Positions 17,138 to 25,808 of a DNA stretch of 40,624 nt are shown in pieces (the stretch's first letter is position 1; each line of letters begins with the position of its first letter). The DNA lies in NCBI GenBank assembly GCA_902789425.1, contig CADANX010000006.1, positions 1 to 40,624 on the forward strand, in the 5' to 3' direction. Below the pieces are notes generated by a model. It ran no database searches. It saw only the letters and a program-made list of their open reading frames with translations, and was not told the origin of the DNA. A program made the translations under genes and the position numbers. Source of the stretch: an uncultured Erysipelotrichaceae bacterium. Lineage in GTDB: Bacteria > Bacillota_I > Bacilli_A > RF39 > UBA660.

Positions 17138-17677
17138 CTATTTAGATGCTTTCTTTCCTTCTTTACGACGGATATATTCATCTTTATAACGAATTCCTTT
17201 ACCTTTATATGGTTCTGGTTTTCTAATTTCTCTTATTTTTGCTGCAAAGTCACCAACTTTTTTCTTATCAATACCTTTTACTGTAATTTCTGTATTACTT
17301 ACAGCTTCAACAGTAATACCTTCTGGAATACTAACTTCAACTACATGTGAGTATCCAGCTTTAACAACTAGTGTGTTTCCTTTTAAATTAAAGTTATAAC
17401 CAACACCAATTATTTCAAGGCCTTTTTGGTATCCATCACTAACACCTTTAATCATGTTAGCAATTAAAGCATTAGTTGTACCATGCATTTCTCTTGTCTT
17501 TTTTTGTTCATTTAATCTTTCTACTTTAACAATGTCACCTTCAACAGTTACTTTAATATCGCTATTTTTAACGAATTCTAAAGTACCTTTAGAACCAGAT
17601 ACTTTAACTAAATTTTCTTCAACTGTAACAGTAACACCAGCAGGTATTTTTAATTCTCTATTACCAATACGACTCAT
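17138..17677 (-). CDS. rplF: 50S ribosomal protein L6
   Basis: 179 residues in two tandem alpha/beta repeats; starts [20 protein letters not shown] and ends with the L6 signature [20 protein letters not shown]. Normal length and place. Confidence 0.98.
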   Translation of the reverse strand: MSRIGNRELKIPAGVTVTVEENLVKVSGSKGTLEFVKNSDIKVTVEGDIVKVERLNEQKKTREMHGTTNALIANMIKGVSDGYQKGLEIIGVGYNFNLKGNTLVVKAGYSHVVEVSIPEGITVEAVSNTEITVKGIDKKKVGDFAAKIREIRKPEPYKGKGIRYKDEYIRRKEGKKASK

Positions 17678-17700
17678 GTTAAGCCTCCTTATTTATTTTT

Positions 17701-18099
17701 TTACCAAATATATGCTAAAACTTCTCCACCAATATTTTCTTTACGAGCTTTTTTATCAGTCATAACTCCTTTTGATGTTGAAAGTATTGCAATTCCAAGA
17801 CCATTTAATACTCTTGGTATATTATCTACGTTAGCATATACACGTAATCCTGGTTTTGAAATACATTTTAATCCAGAAATTACTCTTTCTTTTTTATTTC
17901 CGTATTTTAGAAATATTGTTAATGTACCTTGTACATCATTCTTTTCAACTTTATAGTCTTCTATAAAGCCTTCATCTTTTAATATGCTTGCTATTTCAAC
18001 TTTCATTTTTGAAGTAGGCATTTCTACTTTTTCATAATGTAATTGATTTGCATTACGAATTCTAGTAAGCATATCTGCGATTGGACTTGATACTACCAT
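17701..18099 (-). CDS. rpsH: 30S ribosomal protein S8
   Basis: 132 residues; [20 protein letters not shown] at the start and the RNA-binding [20 protein letters not shown] at the end. S8 binds 16S helix 21 and, in E. coli, represses the spc operon. Confidence 0.98.
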   Translation of the reverse strand: MVVSSPIADMLTRIRNANQLHYEKVEMPTSKMKVEIASILKDEGFIEDYKVEKNDVQGTLTIFLKYGNKKERVISGLKCISKPGLRVYANVDNIPRVLNGLGIAILSTSKGVMTDKKARKENIGGEVLAYIW

Positions 18100-18116
18100 A
18101 ATATCCTCCCTTCATC

Positions 18117-18302
18117 CTACCAACTTGATTTTTTTACACCTGGGATTTGACCTTTGTATGCTAATTCTCTAAAACATATACGACAAATTCCATATTTTTT
18201 TAATACTGAATGTGGTCTTCCACATCTTTGGCAACGTGTGTATTCACGTACTTTAAATTTTTGCTTTTTTTGTGATTTTACAATCATACTTTTCTTAGCC
18301 AT
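18117..18302 (-). CDS. rpsN: 30S ribosomal protein S14, type Z (zinc form)
   Basis: The 61-residue short form with both CX2C pairs (RCQRCGRPH and [10 protein letters not shown]) for zinc, as in Firmicutes. Start ATG is followed by [16 protein letters not shown]. Placement between rplE and rpsH is standard. Confidence 0.98.
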   Translation of the reverse strand: MAKKSMIVKSQKKQKFKVREYTRCQRCGRPHSVLKKYGICRICFRELAYKGQIPGVKKSSW

Positions 18303-18316
18303 TTAATATCCTCCTA

Positions 18317-18856
18317 TTACTTTCTAAAAGGAATTCCGATTCCATCTAATAAGTCAAAGGCTTCTTCATTAGTTTTTGCAGTTGTAACAAAAACTATATC
18401 CATACCACGACTTCTAATAATGCTATCGTATTCTATTTCTGGGAAAATCATTTGTTCCTTAATTCCTAATGTATAATTACCTCTTCCATCAAATGATTTA
18501 GAAGATACACCTCTAAAGTCTCTTACAAGTGGTAATGAAATTCTTACTAATTTTTCTAAGAATGTATACATTTTTTCTCCACGTAATGTAACTTTACATC
18601 CGATAGCTTGACCTTCTCTTATTTTAAATCCAGCTATTGATTTTTTAGCTTTAGTTATAACTGGTTTAGAACCTGAAATTGCTTGAAGTTCATTCATAGC
18701 AGCATCTAGATATTTGCTATCTTTTGATGCATCACCAACACCAATATTAATAACTATTTTTTCTAATTTTGGAACTTCCATTACTGAAGTATAATTATAT
18801 TTTTTTATCATATTTGGAACGATTTCTTTTTCGTATTGTTCTCTTAGGCGGTTCAT
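18317..18856 (-). CDS. rplE: 50S ribosomal protein L5
   Basis: 179 residues, full length: [36 protein letters not shown] and [21 protein letters not shown]5 is a 5S rRNA partner and contacts the P-site tRNA. Confidence 0.98.
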   Translation of the reverse strand: MNRLREQYEKEIVPNMIKKYNYTSVMEVPKLEKIVINIGVGDASKDSKYLDAAMNELQAISGSKPVITKAKKSIAGFKIREGQAIGCKVTLRGEKMYTFLEKLVRISLPLVRDFRGVSSKSFDGRGNYTLGIKEQMIFPEIEYDSIIRSRGMDIVFVTTAKTNEEAFDLLDGIGIPFRK

Positions 18857-18871
18857 AATTGCCCTCCTTCC

Positions 18872-19183
18872 CTAGTTAAGTCTTTCCTTAGACTTTACTG
18901 AAATTCTATGTTTTTTTCCTTTTTCATCAATTTCATGAGCTATTCTGGTTGGTTTTTTAGTTTTAGGATCAATAATCATTACATTTGATACATGAATAGC
19001 AGCTTCTTTTTTAATAATTCCACCGTTTTCATTTTGAGCATTAGGTTTAACATGTTTTGTTACCATATTAATTCCTTCAACTACAACTTTGTTTTCTTTT
19101 TTAAGTGTAGTAATTATTTTTCCTTCTTTACCTTTATCTTTACCAGCGATAACTCTTACTTTATCTCCTACTTTTAAGTTCAT
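18872..19183 (-). CDS. rplX: 50S ribosomal protein L24
   Basis: 103 residues with the KOW motif near the start (VGDKVRVIAGKDKGKEGKI) and NMVTKHVKPNAQNENGGI. L24 is an early assembly initiator binding the 5' end of 23S rRNA. Confidence 0.98.
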   Translation of the reverse strand: MNLKVGDKVRVIAGKDKGKEGKIITTLKKENKVVVEGINMVTKHVKPNAQNENGGIIKKEAAIHVSNVMIIDPKTKKPTRIAHEIDEKGKKHRISVKSKERLN

Positions 19184-19194
19184 GTTATCCTCCT

Positions 19195-19560
19195 TTATAG
19201 CACTTCTTTAGCTAGTGATACAATTTTCATATATCCTGCATCACGTAGTTCACGCGCTACTGGTCCAAGAACACGTGTACCAACTGGACTCTTATCATCC
19301 TTAATGATTACACATGCATTGTCATCAAATCTGATATAAGAACCATCTTCTCTTCTTACAGCATTTTTAGTTCTTACAACAACAGCCTTAACAACTTTTC
19401 CTGCACTTATTTGACCATTTGGTAATGCTTTTTTAACTGTACAAACAATTACATCACCAACTGATCCAAAACTTTTATTTCCACCAAGAACTCTGATTAC
19501 AAGTACTTCACGAGCTCCTGAATTATCAGCCACTTTTAAACGGCTTTCTTGTTGAATCAT
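19195..19560 (-). CDS. rplN: 50S ribosomal protein L14
   Basis: 121 residues starting [20 protein letters not shown] and carrying the [11 protein letters not shown] and [20 protein letters not shown] segments; forms bridge B8 with 16S. Confidence 0.98.
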   Translation of the reverse strand: MIQQESRLKVADNSGAREVLVIRVLGGNKSFGSVGDVIVCTVKKALPNGQISAGKVVKAVVVRTKNAVRREDGSYIRFDDNACVIIKDDKSPVGTRVLGPVARELRDAGYMKIVSLAKEVL

Positions 19561-19587
19561 AATTAATCCTCCTTACGACAAAATTGA

Positions 19588-19848
19588 TTATAAAATTACG
19601 GCTTTTTCAACAATTTCAACTAAATTATATCTTTTTAATTTAGATAATGGTTTAGTTTCAACTATACGTACTTTATCTCCAATTTTTGCTTCATTTTTTT
19701 CATCGTGTGCTGTATATTTTTTAGAAACTTTAACACGTTTTCCATATTTTGGATCTTTACGATATGTTTCAACGATAACTGTAATAGTTTTGTCATTTTT
19801 ATCACTAACTACTATTCCAACTAGTTCTTTACGATTTTTTTCTTTCAT
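19588..19848 (-). CDS. rpsQ: 30S ribosomal protein S17
   Basis: 86 residues forming an OB fold: [40 protein letters not shown] and [20 protein letters not shown]. Standard place between rpmC and rplN. Confidence 0.98.
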   Translation of the reverse strand: MKEKNRKELVGIVVSDKNDKTITVIVETYRKDPKYGKRVKVSKKYTAHDEKNEAKIGDKVRIVETKPLSKLKRYNLVEIVEKAVIL

Positions 19849-19859
19849 AATACAGCCTC

Positions 19860-20057
19860 CTATTTATTTTCAAGTTCACGCTCACGAATAATTAATTTAA
19901 TTCTAGCGATCACCTTTCTAAGTTCGTTTATTCTTGAAGGTTTTTCTAAATTACCTTGTGCATTAGCAAAACGTAAATTAAATAATTCAGTTTTGCATTC
20001 TTCCATCTTATTATTTAACTCTTCAGTGGTTAACTCTCTTAATTCTTTAGCCTTCAT
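19860..20057 (-). CDS. rpmC: 50S ribosomal protein L29
   Basis: 65-residue helical hairpin ([20 protein letters not shown], then [16 protein letters not shown]). It sits near the tunnel exit. Its start overlaps the rplP end by 11 nt. Confidence 0.97.
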   Translation of the reverse strand: MKAKELRELTTEELNNKMEECKTELFNLRFANAQGNLEKPSRINELRKVIARIKLIIRERELENK

Positions 20058-20481
20058 TTACTTCACCACTTTCTTCTCTTTTTACAAATCTACATTTAAC
20101 TGGTAATTTGTGCATAGCTAAACGTAGAGCTTCTCTTGCTACTTCTTCACTAACTTCATCTACTTCAAACATTATTTTGCCTTCTTTAACTACAGCTACC
20201 CATAATTCTGGATTACCTTTACCTTTACCTTGACGAGTTTCTGCAGCATGTCTTGTTAAACATAAATGTGGGAATATGTTTATCCATACTTTACCACCAC
20301 GTTTCATATAACGATTCATAGCAACTCTGGCTGCTTCGATTTGTTGTTGTGTTACCCAAGCACCTTCTTTTGCTTGAAGTCCGAATTTACCGAAATGAAG
20401 TTCAGTATTTCCTTTTGCTTTTCCATCATAGTAAACTCTGTGAGGTTTTCTATATTTAGTTCTTTTTGGTATTACTGCCAT
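20047..20481 (-). CDS. rplP: 50S ribosomal protein L16
   Basis: 144 residues: [11 protein letters not shown] at the start, [20 protein letters not shown], and [10 protein letters not shown]. The PTC-side loop is [17 protein letters not shown]: the residue after the conserved Arg (usually Met, RMG) is Gln84, and the preceding LCLTRHAAE is unlike the common form. Starts within the last 26 nt of rpsC; overlaps rpmC. Confidence 0.97.
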   Translation of the reverse strand: MAVIPKRTKYRKPHRVYYDGKAKGNTELHFGKFGLQAKEGAWVTQQQIEAARVAMNRYMKRGGKVWINIFPHLCLTRHAAETRQGKGKGNPELWVAVVKEGKIMFEVDEVSEEVAREALRLAMHKLPVKCRFVKREESGEVNEG

Positions 20482-21139
20482 CTTTCTTACCTCCTTTGTT
20501 TACGTTCTTCTTAGGAAGTACTTCACCTTTATATATCCATACTTTAACACCAATCTTACCAAAAGTAGTATCAGCTTCAGATGTACCATAATCAATATCA
20601 GCTCTTAAAGTATGTAATGGAGTAGTACCTTCATTATAATGTTCTGAACGAGCGATATCAGCTCCGTTTAAACGTCCAGATACCATTGTTTTAATTCCTT
20701 TTGCACCAGCTTTCATAGTGTTACGAATAGCTCTTTTTTGTGCAATTTTGTATGATCCACGATTTTCAATTTGCTTAGCTATATTATCAGCAACTAATTT
20801 AGCAACTAAATCTGGATTTTTAATTTCAAATATTGAAACTACTATATTTTCATTTGTTAATTTATTTAACTCTTTTTTAATCTTTTCAATTTCTTCTCCA
20901 CCGTGTCCAATTACAACACCAGGTTTTGCAGTGTAAATGATAACTTCAGTTTTCTTTTCGTTTCTTTTAATATTAATGTTAGAAACAGCAGCATCAGTTA
21001 ATCTTTTTTCTAAATATTTTCTTATTTCGATATCATTTTTTAAGAATTTAGAATAATCTTTTTTATTAGCAAACCATTTTGATTGCCAATCTTTATTGAT
21101 GCCAATTCTCATTCCCACTGGATTAACTTTTTGTCCCAT
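20456..21139 (-). CDS. rpsC: 30S ribosomal protein S3
   Basis: 227 residues; [20 protein letters not shown] at the start, KH domain with [18 protein letters not shown], and a C-terminal domain ending [16 protein letters not shown] plus a basic Gly/Asn tail. Part of the mRNA entry helicase. Confidence 0.98.
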   Translation of the reverse strand: MGQKVNPVGMRIGINKDWQSKWFANKKDYSKFLKNDIEIRKYLEKRLTDAAVSNINIKRNEKKTEVIIYTAKPGVVIGHGGEEIEKIKKELNKLTNENIVVSIFEIKNPDLVAKLVADNIAKQIENRGSYKIAQKRAIRNTMKAGAKGIKTMVSGRLNGADIARSEHYNEGTTPLHTLRADIDYGTSEADTTFGKIGVKVWIYKGEVLPKKNVNKGGKKDGSNTKKN

Positions 21140-21152
21140 AAATTAACCTCCT

Positions 21153-21491
21153 TTACTTATTTTTTTCTGATAGAACTACTACTATATGACTAGTTTTCTT
21201 ATCATGTCTATCTATATGTGATCTTGATCCAAATCTATGTCTTTTTAAAATTGGACCATCATTAACAAAAGCTTCTTTTACATATAAATTGTTTTTATCT
21301 AATTTAAAATTGTTTTCAGCATTTGCAGTAGCACTTACTAAAACTTTTTTAGTTAGATAAGCAGCTTTTTTATTTAAATTATTTAAAATGTCCATTGCTT
21401 CGCTAACATCTTTTCCAACGATTAAACGAGTTACAAGACGAGCTTTTCTTGAAGCAATTAGAACTGTTCTTGCAGTTGCTTTTACTTCCAT
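21153..21491 (-). CDS. rplV: 50S ribosomal protein L22
   Basis: 112 residues: ATARTVLIASRKARLVTRLI at the start and a C-terminal hairpin (GPILKRHRFGSRSHIDRHDK) that lines the exit tunnel. Place and length normal. Confidence 0.98.
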   Translation of the reverse strand: MEVKATARTVLIASRKARLVTRLIVGKDVSEAMDILNNLNKKAAYLTKKVLVSATANAENNFKLDKNNLYVKEAFVNDGPILKRHRFGSRSHIDRHDKKTSHIVVVLSEKNK

Positions 21492-21519
21492 TTATAAAAT
21501 CTCCTTCCTGAAAGTCCAA

Positions 21520-21786
21520 CTATTTCTTATTGTCACCATGTCCACCGAATTTACGAGTTGGAGCAAATTCACCAAGTTTATGTCCAACCATATCTTCAGT
21601 AACATATACTGGAATAAATTCTTTTCCGTTATGAACAGCAAATGTGTGTCCAATGAAGTCAGGAAAAATAGTTGAACGACGTGACCAAGTTTTTACTACT
21701 TCTTTTTTTCCATCTTTATTCATATCTTGAACCTTTTTAAGTAATCTTTCAAATACGTAAGGTCCTTTTTTTAAACTTCTTGCCAT
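21520..21786 (-). CDS. rpsS: 30S ribosomal protein S19
   Basis: 88 residues with [40 protein letters not shown] and the [17 protein letters not shown] end. Forms the head bridge B1a. Confidence 0.98.
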   Translation of the reverse strand: MARSLKKGPYVFERLLKKVQDMNKDGKKEVVKTWSRRSTIFPDFIGHTFAVHNGKEFIPVYVTEDMVGHKLGEFAPTRKFGGHGDNKK

Positions 21787-21803
21787 TTTATATTCTTCCT
21801 TTC

Positions 21804-22640
21804 CTATCTACTCTTCTTACGAGGAGTTACTATTAATTTTGTTGAACTCTTTTTCTTTTTACGAGTTTTATAACCAAGTGCAGGTTTACCCCATGGAGTC
21901 ATTGGTTGTTTACGTCCAATTGGAGCTCTACCTTCACCACCACCATGTGGGTGATCGTTAGGGTTCATAACAGAACCACGAACTGTTGGTCTAATTCCTA
22001 AGTATCTAGTTCTTCCTGCTTTACCAAGTCTAACTAATGAGAAGTCTTCATTACCAACTTCACCAATAGTTGCCATACATTCACCAAACACTTTTCTAAT
22101 TTCACCAGATGATAATCTGATTGTTACATATTTATCTTCTCTACCAAGGATTTGTGCACTTTGTCCAGCACTTCTTGCTATTTGTCCACCTTTTCCTTTT
22201 TTAAGTTCGATATTATGAACAACAGTACCTACTGGAATATTCATAAGTGGTAATGCATTACCAACTTTGATATCAGCAGCTGTTCCTGACATAACTTTAT
22301 CAGATACTTTTAATCCTTTTGGTGCAATAATATATCTTTTTTCACCATCAATATAATTGATTAATGCGATATTTGCACTTCTATTTGGATCGTATTCAAT
22401 TGAAGCTACTCTACCTTCAATATCAAATTTATTTCTTTTGAAGTCTATAACACGGTATTTTCTTTTAACTCCACCACCTTGGTGTCTTACAGTAATTCTA
22501 CCTTGGTTGTTACGACCACTATTTTTTTGAAGTTTTCTAAGTAAGCTTTTTTCTGGAGTAGTTTTAGTTATTTCTTCATTAACTAATGTACTTTTCTTTC
22601 TTTGACCAGGTGTAACTGGTTTATAATGTCTAATAGCCAT
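21804..22640 (-). CDS. rplB: 50S ribosomal protein L2
   Basis: 278 residues: N-terminal [17 protein letters not shown], two barrel domains with [20 protein letters not shown], and the C-terminal PTC-organising loop [20 protein letters not shown] with the conserved His. Full length. Confidence 0.98.
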   Translation of the reverse strand: MAIRHYKPVTPGQRKKSTLVNEEITKTTPEKSLLRKLQKNSGRNNQGRITVRHQGGGVKRKYRVIDFKRNKFDIEGRVASIEYDPNRSANIALINYIDGEKRYIIAPKGLKVSDKVMSGTAADIKVGNALPLMNIPVGTVVHNIELKKGKGGQIARSAGQSAQILGREDKYVTIRLSSGEIRKVFGECMATIGEVGNEDFSLVRLGKAGRTRYLGIRPTVRGSVMNPNDHPHGGGEGRAPIGRKQPMTPWGKPALGYKTRKKKKSSTKLIVTPRKKSR

Positions 22641-22654
22641 ATTCTAAAACCTCC

Positions 22655-22936
22655 TTACATCTCTATTTGACTACCTTCAGCAAGTGTTACAATTGCTTTT
22701 TTGTAACGACTAGTAGTCCCTGCGTAACGTCCAACTCTTTTATATTTAGGTTTTACGTTAATTGTATTTACTCTAAGTACTTTAACACCGAATATTTTTT
22801 CAACAGCTTGTTTAATTTGTACTTTATTAGCATCATTTCTAACTTTAAATACCACTTTATTTCCGTTTTGCATAATACTAATAGTTTTTTCTGTTGTAAT
22901 AGGTGCTAAAATAACATCTCTATAATTTCCTATCAT
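22655..22936 (-). CDS. rplW: 50S ribosomal protein L23
   Basis: 93 residues: DVILAPITTEKTISIM, VFKVRNDANKVQIKQAVEKI and NVKPKYKRVGRYAGTTSRYK. It forms the docking site for SRP and trigger factor. Overlaps the rplD stop by one base. Confidence 0.97.
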   Translation of the reverse strand: MIGNYRDVILAPITTEKTISIMQNGNKVVFKVRNDANKVQIKQAVEKIFGVKVLRVNTINVKPKYKRVGRYAGTTSRYKKAIVTLAEGSQIEM

Positions 22937-23562
22937 TATTTAAGCGCCTCCTCAAGCATTTTAACTGCTTCCTCTGTAATAACTAATGTTTTATAGTTAA
23001 GTACATCGTAAGTGTTGATTTCATGAGATTCAATTAATTTAATATTTCTAAGATTTCTTGAAGCTAGGATTAATTCATCAGTAAGTTCTTTAACAACAAC
23101 TAATACTTTTCCTTCAACTTTAATAGCTTTTAATAAATCTTTAAAATCTTTTGTTTTATTTGTTTTTAATTTTATATCATCTACAACAACTATTTCTTTA
23201 TCATTAGCTTTATAAGTTAATGCTGATTTTAAAGCAAGTCTTCTTTCTTTTCTATTTTGTTTTTTAGTATAGTTTCTTTCAGTTGTTGGTCCGAATACTA
23301 TACCACCATGTCTCCAATGTGGAGCTCTTGTAGAACCTTGACGTGCGTTACCAGTTCCTTTTTGTCTCCATGGTTTTCTTCCACCACCAGAAACTTCACT
23401 TCTAGTTTTAACACTGTGACTTCCTTGTCTTAATGATGCTCCCATAAGAACAACAGCATCATATACAGTTTGATCATTTGGTTCAATATCAAATATTTCT
23501 TTATTTAATGTTAAGTCTTTAATTTTTTCGCCTTTTGAATTTAAAATTGCTACTTTAGCCAT
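22936..23562 (-). CDS. rplD: 50S ribosomal protein L4
   Basis: ATG at 23562 (MAKVAILNSKGEKIKDL) is chosen because GGAGG lies 6-8 bases upstream; an earlier in-frame start at 23583 covers this Shine-Dalgarno. The 208 residues include the tunnel loop SEVSGGGRKPWRQKGTGNAR and RAPHWRHGGIVFGP. In E. coli L4 also represses the S10 operon. Confidence 0.97.
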   Translation of the reverse strand: MAKVAILNSKGEKIKDLTLNKEIFDIEPNDQTVYDAVVLMGASLRQGSHSVKTRSEVSGGGRKPWRQKGTGNARQGSTRAPHWRHGGIVFGPTTERNYTKKQNRKERRLALKSALTYKANDKEIVVVDDIKLKTNKTKDFKDLLKAIKVEGKVLVVVKELTDELILASRNLRNIKLIESHEINTYDVLNYKTLVITEEAVKMLEEALK

Positions 23563-23610
23563 TTTTATTCCTCCTTTCATCACAATACAATAATTATTAT
23601 TTAAATACTA

Positions 23611-24432
23611 TTATTCAGTTTTTTCTTCAGTTGCTTCTTCAGTAGTTTCTTGTGATGAATCTTCTGTAGTTTCTTCTTTTACTTCTTCAGTAGTTTCTTC
23701 TTTAACTTCTTCTGAAGCAGTTTCAACTACTGGTTCTTCTACAGGCTTAGATTCTTCTTCAGGTAATTCATATGAAACAAGTTCGATTGGTTCATTAACT
23801 TTACCTTCATTTCTAATAGCTGATTTAATAATAACTAAAGACTTTTTTGGACCTGGTACATTACCTTTAACTAAGATAACATTATTTTCAAGATCAATAG
23901 TAACGATTTCAAGATTTTGAACAGTTACTAAATCTCCACCCATTTGTCCAGGCATTTTTTTACCTTTTAATACTCTCATTGGTCTCATTGTACCAAGTGA
24001 ACCTAAAGCTCTATGGTATTGTGAACCATGTCCCATAGGTCCTCTACTTTGACCATGACGTTTAATTACACCTTGGAAACCTTTTCCTTTACTAATACCA
24101 GAAACATCAACAAGTTCCCCAGCAGTAAAAACATCTGCTCTTAATTCTTGACCTAAATTATATTGACTTACGTCTACGTTTCTGATTTCTTTTAAGAAGC
24201 GCTTAGGTTCAGAATTTGCTTTCTTTAAATGACCGATTTCTGCTTTATTTGATCTTTTAGCTTTTTTATCAACAGTAGCAAGTTGAATTGCATTATATCC
24301 GTCAGTTTCTACAGTTTTAATTTGAGAAACAATATTTGGTTCAACAGATATTACTGTTACAGGAACTAATTTACCATCTGTTGCAAAAACTTGAGTCATT
24401 CCGACTTTGCGTCCTAAGATTCCTTTTTTCAT
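23611..24432 (-). CDS. rplC: 50S ribosomal protein L3 with a long acidic C-terminal extension
   Basis: L3 core (about residues 1-215): [20 protein letters not shown], the finger [21 protein letters not shown] in two pieces ([21 protein letters not shown]) and [19 protein letters not shown]. Usual length is about 210, but this protein has 273 residues. The extra ~55 residues are Glu/Thr-rich and disordered-looking, with repeats EEVKEETTE (twice in tandem), TTEE and [12 protein letters not shown]. The core is normal, so it is a working L3; the tail is an addition. Confidence 0.97.
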   Translation of the reverse strand: MKKGILGRKVGMTQVFATDGKLVPVTVISVEPNIVSQIKTVETDGYNAIQLATVDKKAKRSNKAEIGHLKKANSEPKRFLKEIRNVDVSQYNLGQELRADVFTAGELVDVSGISKGKGFQGVIKRHGQSRGPMGHGSQYHRALGSLGTMRPMRVLKGKKMPGQMGGDLVTVQNLEIVTIDLENNVILVKGNVPGPKKSLVIIKSAIRNEGKVNEPIELVSYELPEEESKPVEEPVVETASEEVKEETTEEVKEETTEDSSQETTEEATEEKTE

Positions 24433-24445
24433 TTTTTCCTCCTAC

Positions 24446-24748
24446 TTATTTAATATTTATTTCAACACCACTTGGTAAATCCAAACGAGTTAAAGCCTCG
24501 ATTGTGTCTTTACTTGGGTCGTTGATAACAATTAATCTTTTATGTGTTCTCATTTCAAATTGTTCACGTGAATCTTTATATTTATGAACAGCTCTTAAGA
24601 TTGTAACTTTTTCAATTTTAGTTGGTAGTGGTACTGGTCCACTTACTTTTCCACCAGTTCTCTTAACAGTTTCAACAATCTTACTAGCAGCTTGATCAAT
24701 TGTTCTATGATCATATGCTTTTAAATTGATTTGAATTTTGTTTGCCAT
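24446..24748 (-). CDS. rpsJ: 30S ribosomal protein S10 (NusE)
   Basis: First gene of the superoperon. The 100-residue protein starts [20 protein letters not shown] and contains [19 protein letters not shown] and [21 protein letters not shown] 24748 is preceded by AGGGAGGA; a 21-residue upstream extension to 24811 lies in the leader and would cover the ribosome binding site. S10 also acts as NusE in antitermination with NusB, matching the boxA at 965-979. Confidence 0.98.
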   Translation of the reverse strand: MANKIQINLKAYDHRTIDQAASKIVETVKRTGGKVSGPVPLPTKIEKVTILRAVHKYKDSREQFEMRTHKRLIVINDPSKDTIEALTRLDLPSGVEINIK

Positions 24749-24886
24749 CAAATGATCCTCCCTTCGCCTATATCTTGTATAGACTTGCTCCGAACGAATT
24801 ACCTGATCCACTAGATTTTTCTTTATTTTATAAAAGCAACTTAACCTGGTGTATCAGCAACCTCGCACATCTTAGCAGTCACACAC
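24749..24886 (-). promoter_or_regulatory. S10 operon 5' leader, probably structured
   Basis: From the predicted start near 24886 to the rpsJ ATG there are about 138 nt, far longer than the ~10-nt leaders elsewhere in the window, and clearly richer in G and C. It contains GAGGTTGCTGATACACC (24848-24864), which resembles a sequence I recall in rpsJ leaders of other Firmicutes, then GGATCAGGTAATTCGTTCGG. I infer a ribosomal-protein autoregulatory or antitermination leader; not confirmed. Confidence 0.55.
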
Positions 24887-24892
24887 ATAACC

Positions 24893-24921
24893 ATTTTATC
24901 AGTATTTATAAGGAAAATCAA
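24893..24921 (-). promoter_or_regulatory. S10 superoperon promoter
   Basis: -35 TTGATT (24916-24921), 17-bp spacer, -10 TAAAAT (24893-24898) with extended TGA just before. It lies right after the terminator of the pilin-like gene. Confidence 0.75.
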
Positions 24922-24945
24922 GCATTTTTTGACAAAAAAATAAAA

Positions 24946-24967
24946 AAATTCAGATTTCTCTGAATTT
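24946..24967 (-). terminator. Terminator of the sortase operon
   Basis: A 9-bp perfect stem (24959-24967 with 24946-24954) and 4-base loop are followed by a T-rich run on the minus strand. The stop (24966-24968) overlaps the stem base. Confidence 0.85.
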
Positions 24968-25805
24968 AATATAAAGTATATGGATTAAGTCTACTTCCAT
25001 CCCCTTTTGTTATAACATTATTACCATCTATTGTTATAATTGGACTTAGCCATGCATTATCTGAATTTATAAAGCTATTTACTAATAAATCATAGTTTTT
25101 AATTTCATTATCTTCACTTATCCATATATTATTATTTGTTATTAAAAAGCTTTTATTATTTTTAATTGTATTTTTAAATGAATAAATATCAAGAACTTTT
25201 AAATCATCAATTATTAACTTTTTGTATTCTTCTTTATATATATCATTTATTGATGTTTTTAAATAAGTATTTATTTCATCTTTTGATATATTTTTTTCTA
25301 ATGAATCATTAATAATTAATACTTTATCATTATTTAATGAAATAATTCTATATATTTTTTCATTAAATGAAACATAATTTTTAGGATTTTCACCTGTAAA
25401 ATAATAATTATCATTGTCAATTAATATATCATTTTTATCCTTTATTATATTGGCAAGTGTTGTTCCATTAATAAATCTATATGTAGTTATTCCATTTTTT
25501 GTAATAATTAATACTTTATCATCTTTATTATATTTTTTATTTGTTAATGGATTTATTTCACTACCATCAAAATAGCCTTCATCTATAAGTTCTTTTACAG
25601 TATATTCTTTTTCATCATTAGTAGCATCAGTTACATCACCTGCATATTTAGATTTAGCACTATTAATTAGTTTATTTGTAGTTTTATCATAACTAGATGA
25701 CATAAAACTTTCTTTTATATTATTAAATGTAGGAACGCTAAATACGCATACAAATAAAAATCCAATTATTAATAATGGCATTTTTCCATTCATTTTATTA
25801 TTCAT
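24966..25805 (-). CDS. Secreted pilin-like protein of unknown function
   Basis: 279 residues: one N-terminal hydrophobic segment (about 9-28), then an extracellular part. Residues ~65-110 look like the end of a type II secretion/pilin-like domain (YTVKELIDEGYFDGSEINPL, then NKKYNKDDKVLIITKNG). A later NYVSFNEKIYRIISLNNDKV block and the closing LSPIITIDGNNVITKGDG with NPYTLY look like a separate beta-rich domain. There is no cleavable G-F-x3-E prepilin site and no LPXTG motif, so its anchoring is by the N-terminal helix. Strong AGGAGGA before ATG; four bases after the WG-gene stop, so same operon. Function unknown. Confidence 0.6.
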   Translation of the reverse strand: MNNKMNGKMPLLIIGFLFVCVFSVPTFNNIKESFMSSSYDKTTNKLINSAKSKYAGDVTDATNDEKEYTVKELIDEGYFDGSEINPLTNKKYNKDDKVLIITKNGITTYRFINGTTLANIIKDKNDILIDNDNYYFTGENPKNYVSFNEKIYRIISLNNDKVLIINDSLEKNISKDEINTYLKTSINDIYKEEYKKLIIDDLKVLDIYSFKNTIKNNKSFLITNNNIWISEDNEIKNYDLLVNSFINSDNAWLSPIITIDGNNVITKGDGSRLNPYTLY

Positions 25806-25808
25806 AAC

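Noticed and set aside
22936-23583. Longer start of L4
   Set aside because: The extra seven codons contain the Shine-Dalgarno of the ATG at 23562.
24446-24811. 21-residue N-terminal extension of S10
   Set aside because: S10 starts at MANKIQINL; the extension would cover the ribosome binding site.
24841-24888. 15-codon leader [18 protein letters not shown] upstream of rpsJ
   Set aside because: Its ATG falls on the predicted transcription start and has no ribosome binding site; the sequence fits a structured leader better.
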